A stretch of 64,000 nucleotides of DNA from NCBI GenBank assembly GCA_937125285.1, contig CAKZLH010000244.1, forward strand, positions 1 to 64,000, given 5' to 3'. Both the position numbers and the translations under genes were made by a program. The notes beneath the pieces were generated by a model. It was given only the letters and a program-made list of their open reading frames with translations. It ran no database searches and was not told the origin of the DNA. The stretch comes from an uncultured Balneolaceae bacterium (lineage in GTDB: Bacteria > Bacteroidota > Rhodothermia > Balneolales > Balneolaceae). Below are positions 41,823-50,582 of the stretch, in pieces (positions within the stretch are counted from its first letter, which is position 1; every line of letters begins with the position of its first letter).

Positions 41823-41835
41823 TACTCATCTAATA

Positions 41836-42933
41836 TCATTGCTTAGTATGTAAGACATAGGTTGAAGTGTAGGTTGCCACACGATCTTTTGTAAGATCAG
41901 CTAGCGGATAGCGGCGTATGTCAAATTTACCCTGATCAATAAGTGAAATCCATGGGATTTCGGGATGAATAGTCCGGAACAAAATTGTTTTTATGCTCTC
42001 CGATCTATTTAACCAATCCCAAGTTTGTTGTAACCGATTATCATCAATTCCCTTATACCAGTCTTGATGGTCCAATAGATTAATGTGGGTGTATTGCTCA
42101 TTACTTCTTCCCGACTCAAGCATCGAATGATGTGAAATACTAAGTCGATTAATACGCTCTTTAATGGTGTTGAATCCGTCTTCACTTAAATGCCAGGGAA
42201 TATAAGGAGCTTGGTACTTTCCATATAAATAAAGATTCCAAAATGGGTTGGTTTCGAAGTCACTTATCACAAAAATATGATGAAATACATTTCGGAGGAG
42301 TTTAATTAAGGTTGTTTTTCTTTGCTGTTGGCTAGCGGGTATTCCTCCGAGGTATTGTAGCCAAGGATGTAACCATAATTTAAATACCCAATGCCTAGAT
42401 AGTTGCTTCCAAAAGTCTGTAAATAATGCTTCTTTAATTGCAACATTATCTTCTTCGATAAGAGCAAAAATTTGGGTATCTAATTTACTTATTTGTATGC
42501 TTTTAAGAATGATACGAGACAAATAACCACTGCTACCATATCGATAGAAGCCAGGTCCATCCATACTAAAAAAATGCTCATTTTTTTTCCAATACGCATA
42601 ACTACTATAACTTAAATAGGGTTTTAAATGGTCGATGTATTGAAGTGTTTTGGCTGAACGTCCTTCTCCAAATAATTCCCACCATACCTGATAGTCCATA
42701 TGCTTAAGAAGCATTTGTTTTAATTCAACTAATGCAATTTGTGCAGGATTAATATCAACGCCATGAATAAAGGATACATCTGTAGATAAATAGTTAAGAA
42801 GATGATCTCCAGCACTAGCGATGGTGAGTAGTCGTGAATTTGAATCCATACGTAAAAGCTTAATATCTAAATCGTAATCTTCCCAACTTATATTATAGAT
42901 AAGCTTCTGATGTAATAATTTCGGTAAACTCAT
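41836..42933 (-). CDS. DUF3419/BtaA-like 3-amino-3-carboxypropyl transferase
   Basis: LIYNISWEDYDLDIKLLRMDSNSRLLTIASAGDHLLNYLSTDVSFIHGVDINPAQIALVELKQMLL. Start re-assigned to MSLPKLLHQ; the ORF track start at 43062 would overlap the divergent gene. Confidence 0.82.
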   Translation of the reverse strand: MSLPKLLHQKLIYNISWEDYDLDIKLLRMDSNSRLLTIASAGDHLLNYLSTDVSFIHGVDINPAQIALVELKQMLLKHMDYQVWWELFGEGRSAKTLQYIDHLKPYLSYSSYAYWKKNEHFFSMDGPGFYRYGSSGYLSRIILKSIQISKLDTQIFALIEEDNVAIKEALFTDFWKQLSRHWVFKLWLHPWLQYLGGIPASQQQRKTTLIKLLRNVFHHIFVISDFETNPFWNLYLYGKYQAPYIPWHLSEDGFNTIKERINRLSISHHSMLESGRSNEQYTHINLLDHQDWYKGIDDNRLQQTWDWLNRSESIKTILFRTIHPEIPWISLIDQGKFDIRRYPLADLTKDRVATYTSTYVLHTKQ

Positions 42934-43034
42934 AGAATAATCTAATTCTTCTGTTCTCACCTGTTCTAAATGGCATTCATTCTCAGTATCGATTTTTGTA
43001 CCTTTGGAACAGTAATCATGATAACTGGCACAAA

Positions 43035-43286
43035 ATGAATACAAATTCACAAACAACTTCAACCCGAATAAAACATTTCGTCAAAAGACTTTTAGACATT
43101 GGGAAAAAATCTCCTCAAGAACGCTCAAAGGAATGGGCTTGGATTAAGCATGAGTATAAGAAAGAATATCGGCAGGTGAGGAGGAAAGTTCGGATTGAAC
43201 CAGAGAAATATCTAATTATTGCTGCAGGTCTAGGGTTGCTTCTAGGAGCTTCTCTAGGGAAACGGAATAAAGCTTCAAAAGAATAA
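43035..43286 (+). CDS. Small single-TM protein, YqjD/YtxH-like
   Basis: Charged N-terminal region and C-terminal TM with Gly motif (LIIAAGLGLLLGASLGKRNK); start re-assigned to 43035. Confidence 0.55.
   Translation: MNTNSQTTSTRIKHFVKRLLDIGKKSPQERSKEWAWIKHEYKKEYRQVRRKVRIEPEKYLIIAAGLGLLLGASLGKRNKASKE
43058..43068 (+). repeat. TTCAACCCGAA 11-mer, copy 6
   Basis: Exact match in the first codons of the small membrane protein (S-T-R frame). Confidence 0.9.
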
Positions 43287-43305
43287 AACGAAACGCTATC
43301 AAAAT

Positions 43306-44416
43306 ATGGCTGTGCAATTAGACAAACTTCAAGAAGACTTCGAGCGCTTAGATGCCCTCAGGAGGTATCTTTGACTATGACAAACGTAAAGTCAGAATTA
43401 TAGAGCTTACCGAACATACCCAAGATCCAAGTTTTTGGAATGATCAATCTCAGGCACAGAAAGTGATGAAAGATCTGGGGGTACAAAAATCACTGGTTGA
43501 AAGCTGGGACGGGCTCAATGAGTTGCGGGAGAGCATACAAGTCTATCTTGAGTTTATAGAAATGGGTGAGGATGTTCATGAGGAATTGAATGTCGAGCAT
43601 GCCAAATTTCTTAAAGCATTAGAAGACTTAGAGCTAAAAAATATGCTCAAAGAAGAGGATGATCAAAGAGATGCAGTGGTACAGTTCAGTCCAGGAGCAG
43701 GGGGTACGGAAAGTCAAGATTGGGCTCAAATGCTATATCGTATGTATACAAGATGGGCCGATCAGAATGATTTTAAAGTATCGGTTATAGACTATCAAGA
43801 TGGTGATGTTGCTGGTTTGAAGAGCGCAACCATTGAGGTCCAAGGTGTAAATGCCTATGGCTTTTTAAAAGCTGAGAGCGGTGTTCATCGATTGGTACGC
43901 GTGTCTCCATTTGATAGCAATGCGCGAAGACATACCTCATTTTGTTCAGTTTTTGTGTCTCCATTAGTAGACGATACCATAGAACTCGATATTAATGAGA
44001 AAGATATAGAACTCCAGAGATTTCATTCTAGTGGAGCGGGAGGGCAAAATGTGAACAAGGTGGAAACAGGCGTGCGTTTAATTTGGACGGGCACACTGTC
44101 CGATGGCCGCTCAGAAAAAGTAGTTGCCGAATGTCAACAAGAACGGTCACAATTACAGAATCGAGAGAAGGCCATGATTCTGTTAAAATCCAGAATTTAT
44201 GAATTAGAAAAAGAAATTCGAGAAGCTGAAAAGGCGCGTCTTGAAGGCTCTAAAAGTAAAAATGAATGGGGATCTCAAATCAGAAGTTATGTGTTCGATG
44301 ATCAAAGGGTGAAGGATCATAGAACCCAGCATGAAACTTCCAATGTGGCCGCTGTTATGGATGGGGATGTTAACGACTTCATAAAAGCCTTTCTTTTAAT
44401 GCAAGCTCATGCTTAG
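43306..44416 (+). CDS. prfB: Peptide chain release factor 2, expressed via programmed +1 frameshift
   Basis: ORF1 MAVQLDKLQEDFERLDALRRYL ends at in-frame TGA (43372-43374) in AGG AGG TAT CTT TGA C; the +1 frame continues DYDKRKVRI... with HSSGAGGQNVNKVETGVR. Confidence 0.96.
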
Positions 44417-45977
44417 TTATGATTTTTTAGTAGTAGGTTCCGGATTAGCCGGGCTATCTTTTGCTCTTAAGGCTGCGGAGAGAGCCAAAGTTGCGATTGT
44501 AACCAAAGATAAAATCCAGGAAACAAACACCTGGTATGCCCAAGGAGGAATTGCGGGGGTAATGAACTTAGATGTTGATTCCTTTGATAAGCATATTGAG
44601 GATACTTTGGTGGCAGGTGCAGGATTATGCAATCGTGAAGCCGTTTCTAATATGATTTATCAGGCTCCTAGATTAATACAAGAGCTTATGAATTATGGGG
44701 TGGGATTCACCACCAAAGATGGGCACTTGGATTTAGGTAAAGAGGGAGGACATTCCGAACATCGAATTGTACATGCGGCTGATGCCACAGGGCGTGAAGT
44801 AGAAAATGTTTTAGCCACCAAAGTAAAATCACACCCTAATATAGATGTGTACGAATATCACTTTGCCATGGAGCTTATTACCGAACATCATTTAGGTAAG
44901 AAAGTAAAGTATTTGCCTAAAATTCATTGTTTTGGTGCTTATGTATTAGATATTGAGCATTCCAAGGTTATTACCTTTTCCGCTAAAAAAACCATACTTG
45001 CCACGGGTGGAGTAGGTGAGGTGTATGCACACACCACCAACCCTAATATTGCCACAGGGGATGGAATTGCAATGGCGTATCGTGCCAAAGCCAAGATAGA
45101 TCATATGGAGTTTGTACAATTTCATCCTACAACCTTATCGGTTCCTGAGGCAGATTCGTTTTTAATTACGGAAGCCATGAGAGGTTTTGGGGCTATACTC
45201 AGAAACAAAGATGGTGAGGCCTTTATGAAGTCCTATGATTCTCGCGGTGAATTGGCACCTCGTGATATAGTAGCCCGTGCCATTGATGATCAGTTAAAGA
45301 AGAGGGGTGATAAAACGGTTTTTCTAGATGCGACACATCTAGATGAGCAGTCGCTACGAAATCATTTTCCAAACATTGCTCAAGAATGTAGTAAGTATGG
45401 AATAGACATAGCAAAGGATTGGATACCTGTCGTTCCAGCCGCTCATTATCTTTGTGGAGGTGTAGTGGTAGATGAGCATGGACGCAGTTCAATTGAACAT
45501 TTATATGCTATAGGTGAGACGGCTTGTACAGGAGTTCATGGGGCTAATCGATTAGCCTCTAACAGTTTGCTTGAAGCACTGCATTATGCCGATAAAGCCT
45601 CGAATCATGCACTGGATACCGTTCATTTAGCTTCTAATCAGAATAATTTACCCGATTGGGACGAATCAGGTACTTTCAACCCGAATGAATGGGTATTGAT
45701 ATCACATAATAGGGAAGAGTTGAAGCAATTGATGTGGGATTACGTTGGAATTGTCCGTAGTGATCTTCGCCTTCAAAGAGCCCTTAGGCGTCAGAGTCTA
45801 CTTTATGAGGAGGTAGAAGATTATTATAATCGTACTCGAGTTTCTCCAAAGTTATTAGAATTAAGGAATCTCATTAGCATAGCTTATCTAATTATTCAAT
45901 CGGCCATGGCTAGAAAAGAAAGTTGTGGATTGCATTATAATCTAGATTATGAAGTCCATGGCAGAACCATTTCTTAG
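44409..45977 (+). CDS. nadB: L-aspartate oxidase
   Basis: VVGSGLAGLSFAL, TWYAQGGIAGV, EGGHSEHRIVHAADATG, HGANRLASNSLLEAL. Confidence 0.95.
   Translation: MLSYDFLVVGSGLAGLSFALKAAERAKVAIVTKDKIQETNTWYAQGGIAGVMNLDVDSFDKHIEDTLVAGAGLCNREAVSNMIYQAPRLIQELMNYGVGFTTKDGHLDLGKEGGHSEHRIVHAADATGREVENVLATKVKSHPNIDVYEYHFAMELITEHHLGKKVKYLPKIHCFGAYVLDIEHSKVITFSAKKTILATGGVGEVYAHTTNPNIATGDGIAMAYRAKAKIDHMEFVQFHPTTLSVPEADSFLITEAMRGFGAILRNKDGEAFMKSYDSRGELAPRDIVARAIDDQLKKRGDKTVFLDATHLDEQSLRNHFPNIAQECSKYGIDIAKDWIPVVPAAHYLCGGVVVDEHGRSSIEHLYAIGETACTGVHGANRLASNSLLEALHYADKASNHALDTVHLASNQNNLPDWDESGTFNPNEWVLISHNREELKQLMWDYVGIVRSDLRLQRALRRQSLLYEEVEDYYNRTRVSPKLLELRNLISIAYLIIQSAMARKESCGLHYNLDYEVHGRTIS
45675..45685 (+). repeat. 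TTCAACCCGAA 11-mer, copy 7
   Basis: Exact match inside nadB (F-N-P-N frame). Confidence 0.9.
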
Positions 45978-45980
45978 GAT

Positions 45981-46625
45981 ATGAAACGAAACGAAGATAT
46001 TTGTAGACTAGGTATTACAGGTGGTATTGGCTCAGGTAAAACGAGTGTTTCAAGGATTCTAGAGCGTTTAGGAATGACGGTTTTCAATTTAGATGAAGTG
46101 GCCAAAACCATCATGAGATCGGATGTTCAGGTGAAGTTTGAAATTATTCAATCATTTGGTGAGCAATCCTACCATAAGGGTCTACCCAATACCGAGTATT
46201 TGGCTAAGATGGCTTTTAAGGAAGGTAGAGTAGAGCAATTGAATCACATTGTTCATCCACGAGTGTATGAAAAAATTGCCGATGAAGAAGCTACCTTAGT
46301 CTCAAAAGGTATTCATATTGTGGCTATTGAAAGTGCTCTGATGTTAAAAAATGGTCGTCCGAACCATTTTTCAGTAATCGCACTAATAGAAGCCAAAAAA
46401 CATATTCGAAAAGAACGAATAAAAGCCAGAAACAATATGCCTGATTCTGATCTTGAAGCGAGATTTAATGTGCAGGAGACTTTCTTTAACAAAGACTTTT
46501 TAGTTCCTCAACGAGATGTGATACTTACCAACGATACCACGTTAAAAGAACTTGAAACGAAGGTGGAAGGCTTGGTAAAACACGTTAAAAACGTATGCGA
46601 TAGCCTTCCTCGATCCCTTGGTTAA
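45981..46625 (+). CDS. coaE: Dephospho-CoA kinase
   Basis: LGITGGIGSGKTSVSRIL, FNLDEVAKTIM, HPRVYEKI. Confidence 0.93.
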   Translation: MKRNEDICRLGITGGIGSGKTSVSRILERLGMTVFNLDEVAKTIMRSDVQVKFEIIQSFGEQSYHKGLPNTEYLAKMAFKEGRVEQLNHIVHPRVYEKIADEEATLVSKGIHIVAIESALMLKNGRPNHFSVIALIEAKKHIRKERIKARNNMPDSDLEARFNVQETFFNKDFLVPQRDVILTNDTTLKELETKVEGLVKHVKNVCDSLPRSLG

Positions 46626-47082
46626 TGGCATAGCCTCCATTGGTTTCAACTACGTAGAGTGCTGGAGCGCCAGAGGGTAAGCCTTTTTCCGAAAAGGGGG
46701 TTGTGGAGTGATAAATACTCACAATGACACTGTCCGAATTAACGTACATAATATCTAAAGGCAGAGGCGTATTCGCCATCCAAAAACTCAAGGGTTGTTC
46801 TTCTTCAAAAATGAATAGCATTCCATGATTTTCAGGTAGTTGGCGAACATCCATGAGTCCCTGGGAGCGTTCCGGTATATCGTCTGAAATCTGAACTTCT
46901 ACTTCAGAAATATACGCTCCTTCTGGGCTTAAAAATTGAACGGATATCTCTGGAATAACCGTGCGTCCATTATATCCACTGTATTCTTTTTCAGGTGTTC
47001 CACCACAAGCTAATCCAAGAACTACCAGCAGTAATAGAAAAGGATAGGGTAACAATCTATTTAATTTCAAATGTTGCATCAT
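46585..47082 (-). CDS. DUF192 family lipoprotein
   Basis: Signal with lipobox-like LGLAC; RSQGLMDVRQLPENHGMLFIFEEEQPLSFWMANTPLPLDIMYV. Confidence 0.9.
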   Translation of the reverse strand: MMQHLKLNRLLPYPFLLLLVVLGLACGGTPEKEYSGYNGRTVIPEISVQFLSPEGAYISEVEVQISDDIPERSQGLMDVRQLPENHGMLFIFEEEQPLSFWMANTPLPLDIMYVNSDSVIVSIYHSTTPFSEKGLPSGAPALYVVETNGGYAINQGIEEGYRIRF

Positions 47083-49864
47083 GATGAGAACGCCCTTTGT
47101 TTATGGTTAAAGTATAGGTCCCTTTTTGAAGGTATTCCTGAGTCTGCTCGTTAAAAATATTCCAATTAAAGGTGTTGAATCCTTCCTTAACTTGTAATTC
47201 CGTTGAATAAATACGCTCATCATCAAGCGTAACCTCAATCTGTACGGTAACTATTTCTAAACGAGTTCCATCTTTTGGCTTTACATAGAAAGAAGCTTCA
47301 AAATCTGGTTCAAATGCCTCTCGGTATGCTACAGATTGTGAACCCCAGCGTCCAGAGTATCTGAGGTCATCGATTGAAAATATGGTGATATCCTCGTTCA
47401 TTCGGTCATGTAATTCATGAAAAAGCGTAATGTCACTTACATAAATACTGCGTCCGTGTGTTGCCGTAACTAATTCTAAGTCGCGAGGATGAACAATCAT
47501 ATCATATGAGGCTACATTCGGTATCTGAGTTATAAGATGCCAATCCTTTCCGTCATTCAAACTCACGTAACTTCCATGATCTAAACCAGCATACAATATA
47601 TCTGGATTAACAGGATCTTGTACAATCACATTTACTACATCTTCAGGTAGATTTCCAGTGACAGACGTCCAACTCGCTCCATAATCTGTAGTCTTGTAAA
47701 TATAACTCACAAATTCATCGAAGCGATAACCGTTCATAGATACGTAGGCGGTAGCCAAATCATGGTTAGAAGCATGAACTTCAGAAACCCATCGATAATT
47801 GGGTAAATCAGATGAGACATCGGTCCATGTGGTTCCCCCATCTTTGGTAAGTTGAACTTTTCCATCATCAGTTCCAATCCAAAGTACTTGGAAAGAGAGA
47901 GGGGATTCGGCTATGCTTGTGATGGTAGAGAAGGGTACATCTCCATTAGGAAGATTATGCGTTAAATCCGGACTAATTGCTGTCCAGTTTTTTCCTTCAT
48001 CAAAAGACCGATTTAATCGCTGAGATCCAAAATATACGATTTCAGGATTGTGAACGCTTAATTCGACAGGGGTATTCCAATTATAACGATAGCGATCTTC
48101 TCCAATATTATGTCTAGGGGTGATACGATACGAGCTGCCATCCGATAAATTTCTTCTCATGTAGTTACCGTATTGAAATCCCACATACACGATATCACTG
48201 TTTTCAGGGTGAGGATTCACATGCATTCCATCACCTCCAAATAAACGTGTCCAAGGCCGTTCTCTATTGGGTGTAGAACGGGAGGAACCTCTCCAGGTAC
48301 CGTTATCTTGTAGTCCTCCGTAGATATTATAAGGACTATCCATATCCACATTTACCGTATAAAATTGTCCTACGGGTGCTACATTGTGATGGATAAAGTT
48401 CAGCCCGCCGTCTTTACTTTCGTAGAGCCCTCCATCATTACCTAGTAGTAGATGCTGACCATCTTTTGGATTGATCCATAAAGCTTGATGATCGACGTGA
48501 ATCCCTTGATTTTCTGCTATAGGAGTCCAGTTTAAACCTGCATCGGTTGATTTAAGAATAGGTACACCCATGATATATAAGGTATTGGCATCGGAAGGGT
48601 CCACTCGTATTTCGCCGAAGTAATATCCGTAAGTGAAATACACATTATCTAATGCGATCTCATGTGTTTTTTCCCAGCTAATTCCGTTGTCATCTGATTT
48701 GTAGACTTCAGCCCCAATTATTTCCGTATCAAATAATTCAGCATTCGCGTCTCCTAAATAATTTGCAATGTCCACTGGCTCGTATTCACCTTTTTCAATC
48801 GATTCTTTTACCGCCTCTGCCGTGTACTTACTATCAAATCCATTGCTTCGTAAGAACCGATTTAAGTCATTGTCATTTAACTCAATTAATGCTTTGGTAC
48901 TCATCGTTCGAAAGGAATCAGCCGTTAATCCATTAGCTTCATTCGTTGCTGATTCTACTTTTCTAACATCTTGATTGTCGATTAATGCATAAAGTCTGTC
49001 TGGATTATCTTGACTTATGGTAAGTCCTATTCGTCCAAGAGTAGCCCCGCTTGGCAAGCCATTGCTTGAAGCCTCCCAAGTCGTACCACCATCTTTTGAT
49101 ACATAGATTCCTGATCCTTCTCCCGATTCAACAAAATTCCAAGCTTCTCTGGAGCGCTCCCAGGCAGCTGCCCACAAATAGTCCGAATCATTTGGCTTCA
49201 TAATTAAATCGATGATTCCTGTATTATCATTAATGTACAGTGTTTTAGCCCAGGTCTTACCACCATCGGTAGTTTTATATACCCCACGCTCTTCATTTTT
49301 GGAGTATAGTGCTCCCATACTCGCTACCCACACGATGTCTGGATTTTCAGGATGAATAAGTATGCGGCCAATATGTTGGCTATTTCGTAGTCCCATGTAT
49401 TGCCAAGTGTTGCCAGCATCTTCGGATTTATACACTCCTGTACCAGCATAGGTACTTCGGCTAGAATTATTCTCTCCCGTCCCCACCCATAGTATGTTGG
49501 GATTAGAAGGGGCTATGGCAATATCGCCTATACCTAAGGCTCCGCCCTGATTATCAAAAATGGGGCTCATAGTTGCGCCTCCATTCGTGGTTTTAAACAC
49601 ACCAGCCGAACCAAAACCTACATAGTAAATGCGTGCTGTATCGGGATGAACCGCTATATCTGATACTCTACCACTCATGGTAACGGGACCTACATTGCGT
49701 ACAGGGTATCCATGTAATGGACTCAGTTCTCTATGCTGGTTTCTGTTTTCGATACTCTTTTCAAGTTCTTGAACCGTGGTAGCTTTTGGTTTTTGTAGCT
49801 GTGCTTGAACTAGATCTGTAATTAAAAAGGAAAGTAACGCTGATAATAAAATGGATAAACGCAT
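47057..49864 (-). CDS. Secreted sortilin/VPS10-like BNR-repeat beta-propeller protein
   Basis: Signal peptide; repeated Asp-box motifs (TTNGGATM, SEDAGNTW, TTDGGKTW, SKDGGTTW, STDAGLNW, TKDGGTTW). Confidence 0.9.
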   Translation of the reverse strand: MRLSILLSALLSFLITDLVQAQLQKPKATTVQELEKSIENRNQHRELSPLHGYPVRNVGPVTMSGRVSDIAVHPDTARIYYVGFGSAGVFKTTNGGATMSPIFDNQGGALGIGDIAIAPSNPNILWVGTGENNSSRSTYAGTGVYKSEDAGNTWQYMGLRNSQHIGRILIHPENPDIVWVASMGALYSKNEERGVYKTTDGGKTWAKTLYINDNTGIIDLIMKPNDSDYLWAAAWERSREAWNFVESGEGSGIYVSKDGGTTWEASSNGLPSGATLGRIGLTISQDNPDRLYALIDNQDVRKVESATNEANGLTADSFRTMSTKALIELNDNDLNRFLRSNGFDSKYTAEAVKESIEKGEYEPVDIANYLGDANAELFDTEIIGAEVYKSDDNGISWEKTHEIALDNVYFTYGYYFGEIRVDPSDANTLYIMGVPILKSTDAGLNWTPIAENQGIHVDHQALWINPKDGQHLLLGNDGGLYESKDGGLNFIHHNVAPVGQFYTVNVDMDSPYNIYGGLQDNGTWRGSSRSTPNRERPWTRLFGGDGMHVNPHPENSDIVYVGFQYGNYMRRNLSDGSSYRITPRHNIGEDRYRYNWNTPVELSVHNPEIVYFGSQRLNRSFDEGKNWTAISPDLTHNLPNGDVPFSTITSIAESPLSFQVLWIGTDDGKVQLTKDGGTTWTDVSSDLPNYRWVSEVHASNHDLATAYVSMNGYRFDEFVSYIYKTTDYGASWTSVTGNLPEDVVNVIVQDPVNPDILYAGLDHGSYVSLNDGKDWHLITQIPNVASYDMIVHPRDLELVTATHGRSIYVSDITLFHELHDRMNEDITIFSIDDLRYSGRWGSQSVAYREAFEPDFEASFYVKPKDGTRLEIVTVQIEVTLDDERIYSTELQVKEGFNTFNWNIFNEQTQEYLQKGTYTLTINKGRSHHDATFEIK

Positions 49865-49890
49865 AATCGGTAAGTTTAAGAGAATGTATT

Positions 49891-49901
49891 TTCGGGTTGA
49901 A
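49891..49901 (-). repeat. TTCAACCCGAA 11-mer, copy 8 (minus, intergenic)
   Basis: TTCGGGTTGAA on + strand in the divergent intergenic region between the BNR gene and rimP. Confidence 0.9.
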
Positions 49902-50046
49902 AAGAGGCTTTAAAGACCAAAATAACGACCAATGTAGCTAAAGGATATAACCTTCCCAAAAGACAAGCAATACTAAAGTTTATGTTCATAGGCTATTCCA
50001 TTAGTTTTATTGAATATTATAGCATTATAGCATATATTGTTGGTCT

Positions 50047-50077
50047 AGTGGGCGCCGCAGGGTTCCCGCTTTTTTTT
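50047..50077 (+). terminator. Intrinsic-terminator-like hairpin in the rimP leader
   Basis: AGTGGG-cgccgcagggtt-CCCGCT (6 pairs including one G-U) followed by an 8-T run, 33 nt before the rimP ATG. Confidence 0.65.
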
Positions 50078-50109
50078 ATTTATTAACCTTAGTTTTCATC
50101 ATCATCTAC

Positions 50110-50565
50110 ATGCAAACAATCACAGAAAAAATATCTGAATTAGCCCAAGAGTGTGCTCTTTCACATGAGGTATTTGTGGTAGATGTTGAACTAAAAGCAA
50201 CGCAACCCAAAGAGCTTTGGGTATTCCTCGATAAAGAACATGAAGATGTTTCCATAGACGTATGTTCTAAAATTAGTCGGGAATTGGGATTTCTTCTGGA
50301 TGCCCATGAGGTTGATTTAGGAACTTTTAGGTTAAACGTATCCTCTCCAGGTCTCAGTCGACCATTAAGTGATCTACGTCAGTTTCCAAAAAATATTGGA
50401 AGAACCTGTAGAATAAGATACCGAGTGAATCCAGAGTTGGTTCAAAAAGACACCGGAAAGATAGAAGGCGTAAATGAAGATAAGATTCTTCTAAATGTAG
50501 AAGGGGAGCTTATAACCATCGCTTTTGATCAAATTCTAGAAGCTAAAATTATCCCCACCATTTAA
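50110..50565 (+). CDS. rimP: Ribosome maturation factor RimP
   Basis: CSKISRELGFLLDAHEVDLGTFRLNVSSPGLSRPL; precedes nusA. Confidence 0.95.
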   Translation: MQTITEKISELAQECALSHEVFVVDVELKATQPKELWVFLDKEHEDVSIDVCSKISRELGFLLDAHEVDLGTFRLNVSSPGLSRPLSDLRQFPKNIGRTCRIRYRVNPELVQKDTGKIEGVNEDKILLNVEGELITIAFDQILEAKIIPTI

Positions 50566-50582
50566 ACTTTAATTTCACCTAG

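Noticed and set aside
42996-43062. Overlap of the BtaA-like and small membrane protein ORFs as called
   Set aside because: Both track starts look over-extended; internal starts at 42933 (minus) and 43035 (+) remove the overlap.
43352-44416. prfB starting at MPSGGIFDYDK
   Set aside because: This start is in the +1 frame within the slip region; the true start is 43306 with a programmed frameshift.
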